From contig NZ_FNHY01000002.1 of NCBI RefSeq assembly GCF_900103605.1, forward strand, positions 62,001-126,000: 64,000 nt of DNA. The letters are read 5' to 3'. This DNA is from Psychrobacillus sp. OK028. GTDB lineage: Bacteria; Bacillota; Bacilli; Bacillales_A; Planococcaceae. Positions 8,750 through 16,996 of this stretch are shown one piece after another; position 1 is the stretch's first letter, and the number at the start of each line of letters is the position of its first letter. Below the pieces are notes generated by a model. The model made no database searches, was not told where the DNA came from, and was given only the letters and a program-made list of their open reading frames with translations. The translations under genes were made by a program, and so were the position numbers.

Positions 8750-9835
8750 ATGAGTCATGTAGATTTAGACGCTTTACGCGCACGTGTTGATGAGATTAAC
8801 GTAGAGATTTTACAGTTAATCAACGAAAGAACTGGTGTTATTCAAGAGATTGGTAAAGTAAAAGAGAAACAAGGTGTTAATAGATATGATCCTCTTCGCG
8901 AAAGACATATGCTAGATCACTTGAAAGAAAATAACGCTGGACCACTTCCACAATCAACGGTTGAGCATATCTTTAAAGAAATCTTCAAAACCGCTTTAGA
9001 AATTCAAGTGGATGATCAAAAGAAAGCATTACTTGTTTCTCGTAAAAGAAAACCTGAAAATACGATTGTTAATATTAATGGGGAACAAATTGGAACAGGT
9101 ACACCATCATTTGTTTTTGGTCCTTGTTCAGTTGAATCCTATACACAAGTTGCAGAGGTAGCAGCAGCTATCCAATCTAAAGGATTAAAACTTATCCGTG
9201 GTGGGGCATATAAACCACGTACTTCCCCTTATGATTTCCAAGGATTGGGATTAGAAGGATTAAAAATATTAAAGAAAATTTCACAAGAGTTTGGCTTATC
9301 TACGGTATCTGAGATTGTAACGCCAAGTCATTTAGATGAAGCTCTAGAATATATTGATGTTGTTCAAATTGGTGCACGTAATATGCAAAACTTTGAATTA
9401 TTAAAGGCAGTAGGGTCTATCAATAAACCAGTCCTTTTAAAACGAGGAATGGCAGCTACATTAGAAGAATTCATCCATGCCGCTGAATATATTATGTCAC
9501 AAGGGAACGATCAGATTATCCTATGTGAACGCGGTATTCGGACGTATGAACGTGCAACCCGAAACACATTAGATATTTCGGCTGTGCCAATTTTAAAACA
9601 AGAAACACATTTACCAGTATTTGTAGATGTTACACATTCAACTGGTCGTCGTGATATTCTACTACCTGCTGCAAAAGCTGCAATAGCTATTGGTGCTGAC
9701 GGTGTAATGGCAGAGGTTCATCCAGATCCAGCAGTAGCTTTATCGGATGCTGCACAACAAATGAACTTACAGCAATTTGATGAGTTTTATGATTCTGTAC
9801 AAAAATTCTTAAAAAATCATGAGATTCATGCCTAG
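8750..9835 (+). CDS. aroA: Bifunctional DAHP synthase / chorismate mutase
   Basis: Condenses phosphoenolpyruvate and erythrose-4-phosphate to DAHP, the entry to aromatic amino acid synthesis. Residues 1-90 are an AroQ-type chorismate mutase ([19 protein letters not shown]), which acts as the feedback sensor. Residues 105-350 are the type I-beta DAHP synthase barrel with [40 protein letters not shown] and [11 protein letters not shown]. Its 361 residues match B. subtilis AroA (358) closely. The ATG at 8750 is preceded by GAGAGGAG, and the nine upstream residues of the open frame are not conserved. It lies next to ccpA as in B. subtilis. The gene is also called aroG in other species. Confidence 0.96.
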   Translation: MSHVDLDALRARVDEINVEILQLINERTGVIQEIGKVKEKQGVNRYDPLRERHMLDHLKENNAGPLPQSTVEHIFKEIFKTALEIQVDDQKKALLVSRKRKPENTIVNINGEQIGTGTPSFVFGPCSVESYTQVAEVAAAIQSKGLKLIRGGAYKPRTSPYDFQGLGLEGLKILKKISQEFGLSTVSEIVTPSHLDEALEYIDVVQIGARNMQNFELLKAVGSINKPVLLKRGMAATLEEFIHAAEYIMSQGNDQIILCERGIRTYERATRNTLDISAVPILKQETHLPVFVDVTHSTGRRDILLPAAKAAIAIGADGVMAEVHPDPAVALSDAAQQMNLQQFDEFYDSVQKFLKNHEIHA

Positions 9836-9852
9836 TTAGTGAAAAAATTCAC

Positions 9853-9884
9853 AAAACCGACTCTTATTTTAGAGTCGGTTTTAC
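9853..9884 (+). terminator. Terminator after aroA
   Basis: AAAACCGACTCT pairs with AGAGTCGGTTTT around TATTTT. Confidence 0.88.
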
Positions 9885-9966
9885 TATTTCATTGAAAGTT
9901 AGGAAGGTTATCAAGTATTATTGATATATATAATTTTTTGTATGTAAAAAGGTGAAGGAGGGATAT

Positions 9967-10968
9967 ATGTTGACTATTACAATTTACGATGTTGCCCGAG
10001 AGGCAAACGTATCAATGGCAACTGTTTCACGTGTTGTTAATGGAAATCAGAATGTGAAGCCAGCTACACGTCAAAAAGTATTAGCGGTAATTGAACGTCT
10101 GGATTATCGACCAAATGCTGTTGCACGGGGGTTAGCAAGTAAAAAAACAAAAACTGTCGGCGTTATCATTCCAGATATTTCGAATGTATTTTATGCAGAG
10201 CTTGTTCGTGGTATAGAAGATATTGCAACAATGTATCGTTACAATATCATATTAACTAACTCCGATCAGCAAGAAGATAAAGAAGTTCAATTACTGTCTA
10301 CACTCCTTAGTAAGCAAGTAGATGGGGTAGTGATGATGAGTGATGAAATTTCCCCTGAAATGTTGCATGAGATGAAAAGAGCAAGCGTTCCAATCGTATT
10401 AGCAGGCACAGTTGAAACTACAAATTCGTTTCCATCCGTAAATATTGAATATCATGAAGCGGCAGTGGATGCAGTTAACCGTCTTATCAAAAATGGTCAC
10501 ACACGCATTGCCTTTGTATCAGGATCTATTGATAGCACAATAACCAGACTATACAAGCTATCAGGTTATGAAAAAGCATTAAATGAGGCAAGTATAGAAA
10601 TTGACAGTGATCTCATAGTTGGAGTAAATAATACATACGACGATGGCCTTGTTGCATGGGAGCAATTGCGAGAGCTAAAGAATCCTCCAACAGCATTTTT
10701 TGCTGGTAATGATGAAATTGCTATTGGTTTAATCCATGGTGCACAAGATAATGGATTAAGTGTACCTGAGGATGTCGAAGTAATAAGCTTTGAAAACTCC
10801 AAACTATCTCGTATGGTTAGACCTCAGCTTACGAGTGTCGTTTTGCCGTTGTATGATATTGGAGCGGTTTCCATGAGACTGCTGACGAAACATATGAATA
10901 AAGAAAATATCGAGGAAGATACGGTTATTCTGCCGCATTGGATTGAAGAACGAAAATCAGTTAAGTAA
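9967..10968 (+). CDS. ccpA: Catabolite control protein A
   Basis: LacI/GalR-family master regulator of carbon catabolite control; with HPr-Ser46-P it binds cre boxes. The N-terminal HTH is [20 protein letters not shown], followed by the hinge [14 protein letters not shown] and a periplasmic-binding-protein-like core. Its 333 residues match B. subtilis CcpA (334). The frame opens with a GTG at 9952, but that GTG overlaps the AAGGAGG site (9955-9961), so ATG 9967 (or TTG 9970) is the start. A perfect cre box lies in this window at 26475, before the methionine gamma-lyase gene. acsA/acuABC and ackA are CcpA targets in B. subtilis, but I found no good cre near them here. Confidence 0.96.
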   Translation: MLTITIYDVAREANVSMATVSRVVNGNQNVKPATRQKVLAVIERLDYRPNAVARGLASKKTKTVGVIIPDISNVFYAELVRGIEDIATMYRYNIILTNSDQQEDKEVQLLSTLLSKQVDGVVMMSDEISPEMLHEMKRASVPIVLAGTVETTNSFPSVNIEYHEAAVDAVNRLIKNGHTRIAFVSGSIDSTITRLYKLSGYEKALNEASIEIDSDLIVGVNNTYDDGLVAWEQLRELKNPPTAFFAGNDEIAIGLIHGAQDNGLSVPEDVEVISFENSKLSRMVRPQLTSVVLPLYDIGAVSMRLLTKHMNKENIEEDTVILPHWIEERKSVK

Positions 10969-11010
10969 AAAACACCAGTAGCCATTTAATGTTGGTTACT
11001 GGTGTTTTTT
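10967..11010. terminator. Bidirectional terminator between ccpA and acuC
   Basis: AAAAACACCAGTA pairs with TACTGGTGTTTTTT. The hairpin overlaps the end of ccpA on + and the stop codon of acuC on -. Confidence 0.85.
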
Positions 11011-12168
11011 GAATGCTTGCTGACTTCGCAGTTGGTAGAGTGCTTTGTCGAGCATTTGTTTGTTCTTTTCTGTAATTTCTTCTTTACGTGGAATAGGTTC
11101 GTACAGCGGTTCAGGATCTAGCCATGTAGGAATGAGAGGGATTGGTGATTCTTTCGACCATTTATCCAACCAACTTTGTGGTAACACGCCTTCCGGATAA
11201 GGAAAGTCATTCATCTCCATCCATACGTAGGACCATGCACGAGGTACTACTCGCCATATATCGTAACCACCACCGCCAACAGCAATCCATTTACCATTGC
11301 AAAATTCATGGGCTAGCTCATGTGCAAGCTTCGGAATCTCTTGATAAATTTTCATCGTTCCATATAAATGAGTAAGTGGATCAAAATAATGTGCATCGGC
11401 ACCATTCTGACTAAGAATAACATCCGGTTTAAATGCTTCCACAATTTCTCGAAAGCTTGTCCGATAAATATCTAAAAAAGACTCATCCTCTGTAAAAGCA
11501 TCAATAGGGAAATTGAAGGAAGTGCCATAGCCTTCGCCAGATCCTCTTTCCGTAATACCGCCAGTCCCTGGGAATAGATATCTTCCTGTTTCATGAATTG
11601 AAATAGTACACACATTTGGATCATCATAAAAAGTCCATTGAACTCCATCTCCGTGATGAGCGTCCGTATCTATGTAAAGAACACGGGCGTTATATTTTTC
11701 CTGCATATACTTGATAGCAACAGAACTGTCATTGTACACACAAAAACCAGACGCACGTCCTCTAAAACCATGATGTAGCCCGCCACCTAAATTCACTGCA
11801 TGGCATGACTTACCTTCCATCACATAGTCAACTGCAGTTAAAGTACCTCCTACGAGACTTGCACTTGCTTCATGCATATTAGGGAAGATAGGGGTATCCT
11901 CGGTGCCAATACCATAGCTTTCATATTTCGTACTATCAACATTTTCCTTGCTTGCTTCTTTTACTAACTCAATATAGTTTGCATCATGGACGAGAAGTAG
12001 TTCCTCGTCAGTAGCCATTCTAGGGGAAACAATATCCGATGAAGATAAAGCATTTACCTCTTTTAGTAGATCAACTGTCAATGTGAGTCGTTTTTGATTG
12101 AATGGGTGAGTATCCGAAAACTTATAGCCTAACTGATCTTCGGAAAAGACGAATACAGCTTTTTTCAT
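10996..12168 (-). CDS. acuC: AcuC, class I histone-deacetylase-family protein deacetylase
   Basis: Zinc-dependent deacetylase that reactivates acetyl-CoA synthetase by removing the acetyl group added by AcuA. Visible family motifs are HPFNQKRL near the N-terminus, LGGGLHHGFRGRASGFCVYND, IDTDAHHGDGVQ with the His-Asp metal and catalytic residues, and IWRVVPRAWSYVW. It has 390 residues (B. subtilis AcuC has 387). The start ATG at 12168 overlaps the acuB stop as ATGA, giving translational coupling. The frame extends nine residues further upstream, but those overlap acuB and are not family-like. It is the last gene of acuA-acuB-acuC. Confidence 0.95.
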   Translation of the reverse strand: MKKAVFVFSEDQLGYKFSDTHPFNQKRLTLTVDLLKEVNALSSSDIVSPRMATDEELLLVHDANYIELVKEASKENVDSTKYESYGIGTEDTPIFPNMHEASASLVGGTLTAVDYVMEGKSCHAVNLGGGLHHGFRGRASGFCVYNDSSVAIKYMQEKYNARVLYIDTDAHHGDGVQWTFYDDPNVCTISIHETGRYLFPGTGGITERGSGEGYGTSFNFPIDAFTEDESFLDIYRTSFREIVEAFKPDVILSQNGADAHYFDPLTHLYGTMKIYQEIPKLAHELAHEFCNGKWIAVGGGGYDIWRVVPRAWSYVWMEMNDFPYPEGVLPQSWLDKWSKESPIPLIPTWLDPEPLYEPIPRKEEITEKNKQMLDKALYQLRSQQAFKKHQ

Positions 12169-12812
12169 AGACCTAACCCCGGATGATTCGGCCATAATAC
12201 CTCGTAGCCCTCTGCACGAATAGCTTCAATAAGTCTAAGTGGGTTTATAGTCTTTACTCTAAGTACTAAAATTTTATAATCACTTTGATCTTTATCGGGA
12301 TACACTAAAACACTTAACACATTTACTTTTTGATCGTGGAAGACTTTTGAGACTCCGAACAGTACACCAGGTTTGTTCGGTACTCGGATTTCAATTTGGG
12401 ATCCTGGCTGATGTACACCTGTTAGCTCGATAAATTTGTAAAGTAAATCCGACTCTGTAATCATTCCTACAAGTTTTCCATGCGATACAATTGGTAAGCA
12501 ACCAATTCGATTGTCATAAAAGATACTCGCAGTTTCCTCTACGAAATCTAGTGGATGACCAGTTATCGGGTTTTTGGTCATTATTTCTCCTAATGTCCGA
12601 TTATATATTTTAGGGTCTGATACATTTTGTAGTGTGGATGGAGTTGCTTCTTTTAAGTCTCGATCGGTCACGACTCCAAGTACTTGTCGCTTGTCATTAA
12701 TAATAGGTAGATGGCGTATTTTTTTCTCTTTGAGTAATTGCAATGCGTCATTTATCGTATGTTCTGGTGTTAAAGTTGGTACGGAAGTATTCATAATTTG
12801 TTCAACTAGCAT
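12165..12812 (-). CDS. acuB: AcuB, CBS-pair plus ACT-domain protein
   Basis: Middle gene of the acetoin/acetate utilisation operon. Residues 1-135 hold two CBS motifs (VEQIMNTSVPTL...IRHLPIINDKRQVLGVVTDRD and GEIMTKNPITG...GCLPIVSHGKLVGMITESD), which usually bind adenine nucleotides. Residues 140-210 form an ACT-like domain (IEIRVPNKPGVLFGVSKVF). Its exact job is unclear even in B. subtilis. Two ATGs, at 12818 and 12812, follow an AAAGGAG site; the second has the better spacing (nine bases) and matches homologue starts. Its stop overlaps the acuC start. Confidence 0.93.
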   Translation of the reverse strand: MLVEQIMNTSVPTLTPEHTINDALQLLKEKKIRHLPIINDKRQVLGVVTDRDLKEATPSTLQNVSDPKIYNRTLGEIMTKNPITGHPLDFVEETASIFYDNRIGCLPIVSHGKLVGMITESDLLYKFIELTGVHQPGSQIEIRVPNKPGVLFGVSKVFHDQKVNVLSVLVYPDKDQSDYKILVLRVKTINPLRLIEAIRAEGYEVLWPNHPGLGL

Positions 12813-12848
12813 GTGCATGAACTCCTTTTGTAAGAAAGTTAGTCATTA

Positions 12849-13481
12849 TTAGTACATAAACCGATTCATAAAACGTAGTTGGTCGAACTGCTGGATCGAT
12901 TCCGAGTCTACTCTGCTACCAATCTTAGCCATTAAGCAATTGGCAGGATGAGAGCTAATCTCCGGATCGTCTGTTGCAAAATACTGTAGACCACCCGCTT
13001 GCATCATTTTCTCCATTACTTTTCTATATTCCCATACGTTTAATCCTGTCCCTTTTAAATCCCAGTGCCAGTAATACTCTGTTGTAATCGTAATATAATC
13101 CTCCATAGCATCATCCATCATGGATACTCGAAGGAGTGTTTTTCCGACTCCTGTGCCACGGAATTTTGGAATTACCTCAATAGCCCCTAACTCTATTAGA
13201 TTTTCCATATTACCTTGTGACCATCTTTCAAGTGGGTCTGGATATAAGAATGTACAATAACCTACAATCGTTTCTTGATCTCGCACAATGATAATTCTTC
13301 CTTCAGGCAGTTTAGCAATTTCAATAATTGCTTGATGCTGCTGTGTTGGTGTGCGAAAAGCTACTAAATCCTCGTGAAATTGTAGCCTCGCAATTTCTTC
13401 AGATGGAATAGGACCTTCAATAACGACAGTGCCATGTACAGTTTCTTTCTGCTCTGCATTATACATTTTTGTATGTATCAC
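12849..13481 (-). CDS. acuA: AcuA, protein N-acetyltransferase of AcsA
   Basis: GNAT-fold enzyme that acetylates and inactivates acetyl-CoA synthetase; AcuC reverses this. The acetyl-CoA loop region ELGAIEVIPKFRGTGVGKTLL and the strongly conserved blocks YPDPLERWSQGNMENLIELG and TTEYYWHWDLKG are present. Its 210 residues equal the B. subtilis length. GTG is the start, with AGAGGTGG upstream. It is the first gene of the acu operon and diverges from acsA across about 170 bp. That gap must hold both promoters; I saw no good cre box in it. Confidence 0.95.
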   Translation of the reverse strand: MIHTKMYNAEQKETVHGTVVIEGPIPSEEIARLQFHEDLVAFRTPTQQHQAIIEIAKLPEGRIIIVRDQETIVGYCTFLYPDPLERWSQGNMENLIELGAIEVIPKFRGTGVGKTLLRVSMMDDAMEDYITITTEYYWHWDLKGTGLNVWEYRKVMEKMMQAGGLQYFATDDPEISSHPANCLMAKIGSRVDSESIQQFDQLRFMNRFMY

Positions 13482-13654
13482 GGATTCACCACCTCTTTAG
13501 ATAATTGTAATTGTATATATTATACATGATTTTAATTTAATATTGCGATTACCTCTATTATTTTAATCAAAGATTCTAAAAAGTATAAAGATTAGCAAAA
13601 ATACAAAGAAGTATTGTAGAATGGAATAGTAAAGTTATAGAAAGGGTGAATAGG

Positions 13655-15373
13655 ATGAAAATTGAAACATTACAAGTAGTTCAAGGGGATTTTCAGTTAA
13701 GTAATTATGAGGAAACTGCAAAAAATTTTAAATGGGAAGACGCAGAGAAAGAGTTCTCATGGTATAAAACTGGAAAAGTGAATATGGCGTATGAAGCAAT
13801 TGATCGTCATGCAGAAAACGATAAGAAGGATAAAGTCGCACTTTATTATCAAGATGCTGAACGAAAAGAATCCTATACTTTCGGTGAGATGAAAAAGTGG
13901 ACGGATAAAGCTGCAAATGTATACGTGAACCACTCAAATTTGTCTAAAGGGGATCGCCTGTTTATATTCATGCCAAGATCACCAGAGCTATATTTTGCAC
14001 TTCTTGGAGCTACAAAATTGGGATTAATCGTTGGTCCGCTTTTTGAAGCGTTTATGGAAGGTGCTGTTTACGATCGTTTATTAGATAGCGAAGCAAAAGC
14101 AATTGTCACAACACCGGAATTATTAGATAGAATTCCATTAGATAAATTACCTAATTTAGAGACTGTGTTTATAGTAGGTGAAAGTATAGAGGAAACTGAT
14201 AAGTTTATCGATTTCAAAAAAGCTTTACATAATGCTTCAGAAGCCTTTGAAATCCAATGGGTTGATAGAGAAGATGGACTGATTTTACATTATACTTCTG
14301 GTTCTACAGGTAAACCGAAAGGGATCCTGCATGCTCATAATGCAATGGTGCAGCAATATCAATCTATGAAATGGGTAATGGATATTAGAGATGACGATAT
14401 CTATTGGTGTACAGCAGATCCAGGATGGGTAACTGGGACGGCATATGGCATCTTTGGACCCTGGCTAACAGGAACGACATCACTTATTCTTGGTGGTCGA
14501 TTCTCACCAGACACTTGGTATAATGCAATAGAAGAGTATGGAGTTACAGTATGGTACAGTGCACCAACTGCATTCCGCATGCTAATGGGTGCAGGAGATG
14601 CCATCGTTAAGAAGCATGATTTGACTTCATTGCGCCATGTATTATCAGTAGGTGAACCGTTAAATCCTGAGGTTATTAAATGGGGTATGCAAGTGTTCAA
14701 TAAACGAATCCACGACACTTGGTGGATGACCGAAACTGGTGCGCTAATGATCTGTAACTATGGTTGCTTACCTATTAAACCAGGCTCCATGGGTAAACCA
14801 CTACCTGGAACTGAAGCAGCAATTATTGATAACCAGGGTAACGTTGTACCGCCTTATACGATGGGTAATCTAGCGCTGAAAAAGGGTTGGCCATCTATGA
14901 TGCGTCAGGTATGGAACAACAAAGAGAAGTATGATTCATATTTCATTAATGATGAATGGTATTTCTCTGGAGACTCCGCATATATGGATGAAGAAGGATA
15001 CTTTTGGTTCCAAGGTCGAGTAGATGATGTAATCATGACTTCCGGTGAACGCGTAGGACCATTTGAAGTAGAAAGCAAATTACTAGAGCACCCAGCTATC
15101 TTAGAAGCCGGGGTTATAGGAAAACCGGATCCTGTACGTGGTGAAATAATTAAAGCCTTTGTTGCATTAAATGAAGGATATGAACCATCTGACGAACTAA
15201 TAACAGATATTCAACAATTTGTGAAAAAAGGACTTGCTGCCCATGCAGCACCACGAGAAATTGAATTTAAGGATAAGCTTCCAAAAACAAGAAGTGGTAA
15301 AATAATGCGCCGCGTACTAAAAGCGTGGGAATTAAAGCTACCAACAGGTGATTTATCGACTATGGAAGACTAA
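13655..15373 (+). CDS. acsA: Acetyl-CoA synthetase
   Basis: ANL-superfamily enzyme that makes acetyl-CoA from acetate, ATP and CoA, allowing growth on acetate or acetoin. The adenylation P-loop is LHYTSGSTGKPKGILH. Other motifs are DPGWVTGTAYGI, TWWMTETG and SGERVGPFEVES. The C-terminal PKTRSGKIMRRVLKAWEL holds the lysine that is acetylated in AcsA proteins. Its 572 residues equal B. subtilis AcsA. The ATG at 13655 has an AAAGGG site at good spacing; the in-frame GTG at 13646 is part of the leader. It is divergent from acuABC, whose products control its activity. Confidence 0.97.
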   Translation: MKIETLQVVQGDFQLSNYEETAKNFKWEDAEKEFSWYKTGKVNMAYEAIDRHAENDKKDKVALYYQDAERKESYTFGEMKKWTDKAANVYVNHSNLSKGDRLFIFMPRSPELYFALLGATKLGLIVGPLFEAFMEGAVYDRLLDSEAKAIVTTPELLDRIPLDKLPNLETVFIVGESIEETDKFIDFKKALHNASEAFEIQWVDREDGLILHYTSGSTGKPKGILHAHNAMVQQYQSMKWVMDIRDDDIYWCTADPGWVTGTAYGIFGPWLTGTTSLILGGRFSPDTWYNAIEEYGVTVWYSAPTAFRMLMGAGDAIVKKHDLTSLRHVLSVGEPLNPEVIKWGMQVFNKRIHDTWWMTETGALMICNYGCLPIKPGSMGKPLPGTEAAIIDNQGNVVPPYTMGNLALKKGWPSMMRQVWNNKEKYDSYFINDEWYFSGDSAYMDEEGYFWFQGRVDDVIMTSGERVGPFEVESKLLEHPAILEAGVIGKPDPVRGEIIKAFVALNEGYEPSDELITDIQQFVKKGLAAHAAPREIEFKDKLPKTRSGKIMRRVLKAWELKLPTGDLSTMED

Positions 15374-15407
15374 TAGTTTAAGTGAATTAAAAGATCACCA
15401 ATAATAT

Positions 15408-15442
15408 ACAAAAGCATTGCGTTTCGCAGTGCTTTTTGTATT
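15408..15442 (+). terminator. Terminator after acsA
   Basis: ACAAAAGCATTGCG pairs with CGCAGTGCTTTTTGT around a TTT loop (one G-T pair), ending in T. Confidence 0.85.
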
Positions 15443-15511
15443 TAAAATTATCCAATATAGTCGTTGAGGTTTAAGTTAATACGCATTCTAAAAAGGTAGG
15501 GGTGAAATTAA

Positions 15512-16390
15512 ATGGAACAATTAAATCAAATTATAAAAAAGTTAAAAATAAACGTTCTTTCCATTAAGAATGTTCCTGATTCCTTTAGCTCAACTGTATA
15601 TAAAATACAACAAATGAATCAGAAAATAGTGTATCTAAAAATACCCTATTCTAAAGTCAAATTAGTACGGGAATATGAAGCGATAGAAATATTGAGCGGT
15701 GAGCTACCAGTGCCTAAGTTAGTGGGATATTGGGAAGGGGACGATGAGATACCAGGTGCTCTTCTGCTTTCAGAGATGAAAGGACAGCCTGTTTCTGGAA
15801 AAGTTGATGAAAAATTAGCTTATGATATAGGCGTTCACCACGCAAAGTTGCATAACGTGTCTCCAAAAGAAAATAAATCATATAAAGGTATTTTAAATGT
15901 ATATGAACAATGGTCAACATTTACTGAAGCACATTTTTATGGTTTTGCAGAAGATGTCAAAGAAGTAATACCAGAGGATTTATTAAGGCAATCGATAGAG
16001 CTATTTGAAGAGCGTCGCAAATTTCTTCCTAACCCAGATGGACCGAGCTTTATACATATGGATTTTCGTCCGGCAAATATTATAATCCATGAAAATCAAG
16101 TTTCTGGAATTATAGATTTTGAAAGTGCTCGCTTTGGTGCGACGGAAATGGATTTCACAAAAATTAACCGTGATATATTTATGAAAAACCCAGGGACATT
16201 AGAAGCTTACCAACAGGGATATCAATCTATTCGGCCATTAATAGATTTAGAAGGCGTATTGCCATTTTATCGTTTTACGGATGCATTTAATTCATTAGGG
16301 TGGTGTAAAAGACGTGGCATCGAAAAGCATCAGCAATTTTTTGATGAGAATTATGTTATCTTAAAATCTATTCTGATGAATGAACATTAA
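15512..16390 (+). CDS. Aminoglycoside/choline-kinase-fold phosphotransferase family protein
   Basis: A 292-residue APH-fold protein. The catalytic loop is FIHMDFRPANIII (about 186-198; the usual HxDxxxxN with Met in place of Gly), and the metal site is GIIDFESA. An N-terminal lobe lysine occurs in KIVYLKIPYSK. The substrate cannot be read from sequence; chromosomal members often phosphorylate small metabolites rather than antibiotics, so resistance should not be assumed. A GGGGTG site precedes the ATG. It stands alone between two terminators and converges on the SET-domain gene. Confidence 0.8.
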   Translation: MEQLNQIIKKLKINVLSIKNVPDSFSSTVYKIQQMNQKIVYLKIPYSKVKLVREYEAIEILSGELPVPKLVGYWEGDDEIPGALLLSEMKGQPVSGKVDEKLAYDIGVHHAKLHNVSPKENKSYKGILNVYEQWSTFTEAHFYGFAEDVKEVIPEDLLRQSIELFEERRKFLPNPDGPSFIHMDFRPANIIIHENQVSGIIDFESARFGATEMDFTKINRDIFMKNPGTLEAYQQGYQSIRPLIDLEGVLPFYRFTDAFNSLGWCKRRGIEKHQQFFDENYVILKSILMNEH

Positions 16391-16420
16391 TTCAACTTTC
16401 GATTTCTAATAAAGAAAAGA

Positions 16421-16452
16421 AGGCGACTCGTCAAGAATCGCCTCCATGTCTT
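16421..16452. terminator. Terminator between converging genes
   Basis: AGGCGACT and AATCGCCT pair (one G-T pair). On the minus strand the hairpin is followed by a T-rich tract, so it mainly serves the SET-domain gene. Confidence 0.6.
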
Positions 16453-16454
16453 CT

Positions 16455-16832
16455 TTATTCCTCATCAAACCACAGTTTATCTTTGTTATCAATATCACCA
16501 TTATAATTGATTAGTATTTCATCTCCTGCTTTTATATTTTTATAAGCAAAGAAATCAAATGTGTGATTTTTAAAATTAATCTCATATATTGCATTCGGTT
16601 CATAAGAATGATTAAACAACATTCCATAACCAAGGAGAATAGCTGAGTGATTTATCCCATACTCAAAAGCGTAATCAGCTAGTAGGGTTTGCTCAATGTA
16701 CTGATGCTGTTCGTTTGGATACGAAATGACAGGTGCTTCATGGAAAAGCTGCCCTTTTTTGATGTCACATGTAGCAAATACTCCTCTATTGAATTCTCCA
16801 TCACTTACTGGAGATGTTTTTACCTCGATCAT
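16455..16832 (-). CDS. SET-domain protein
   Basis: Short 125-residue protein that is almost entirely a SET fold, the lysine methyltransferase fold. The pseudoknot motif is FNHSYEPNA (about 82-90), matching the NHxxxPN pattern, and the C-terminal motif is AGDEILINYNGD, matching the GEEIxxxY pattern. RGVFATCDIKKGQLF is the usual opening. No pre- or post-SET cysteine cluster is visible. The ATG has GAGAGG nine bases upstream. The target is unknown; bacterial SET proteins are less common than eukaryotic ones and few have known substrates. Confidence 0.8.
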   Translation of the reverse strand: MIEVKTSPVSDGEFNRGVFATCDIKKGQLFHEAPVISYPNEQHQYIEQTLLADYAFEYGINHSAILLGYGMLFNHSYEPNAIYEINFKNHTFDFFAYKNIKAGDEILINYNGDIDNKDKLWFDEE

Positions 16833-16950
16833 GTTTATTCGCCTCTCACTTTTAAAATATTCTTTCTAACTGTAACATTAATTTGAACATTATGCTCCTT
16901 TATTTTGGAGTGAGAAAAATTGTCCAATTTGGCGTCTCCATTTTTAATAA

Positions 16951-16980
16951 AAAAAGAGCCCGAATTTGGGCTCTTTTTAT
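16951..16980. terminator. Terminator of the class A PBP gene
   Basis: AGAGCCC pairs with GGGCTCT around GAATTT, flanked by A and T runs. It lies just past the PBP stop codon on the minus strand and can work in both directions. Confidence 0.8.
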
Positions 16981-16996
16981 GTTTAATTTTATCTAA

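Noticed and set aside
13482-13654. Search for a cre box between acuA and acsA
   Set aside because: These genes are CcpA-controlled in B. subtilis, but no stretch here fits the consensus well enough to report.
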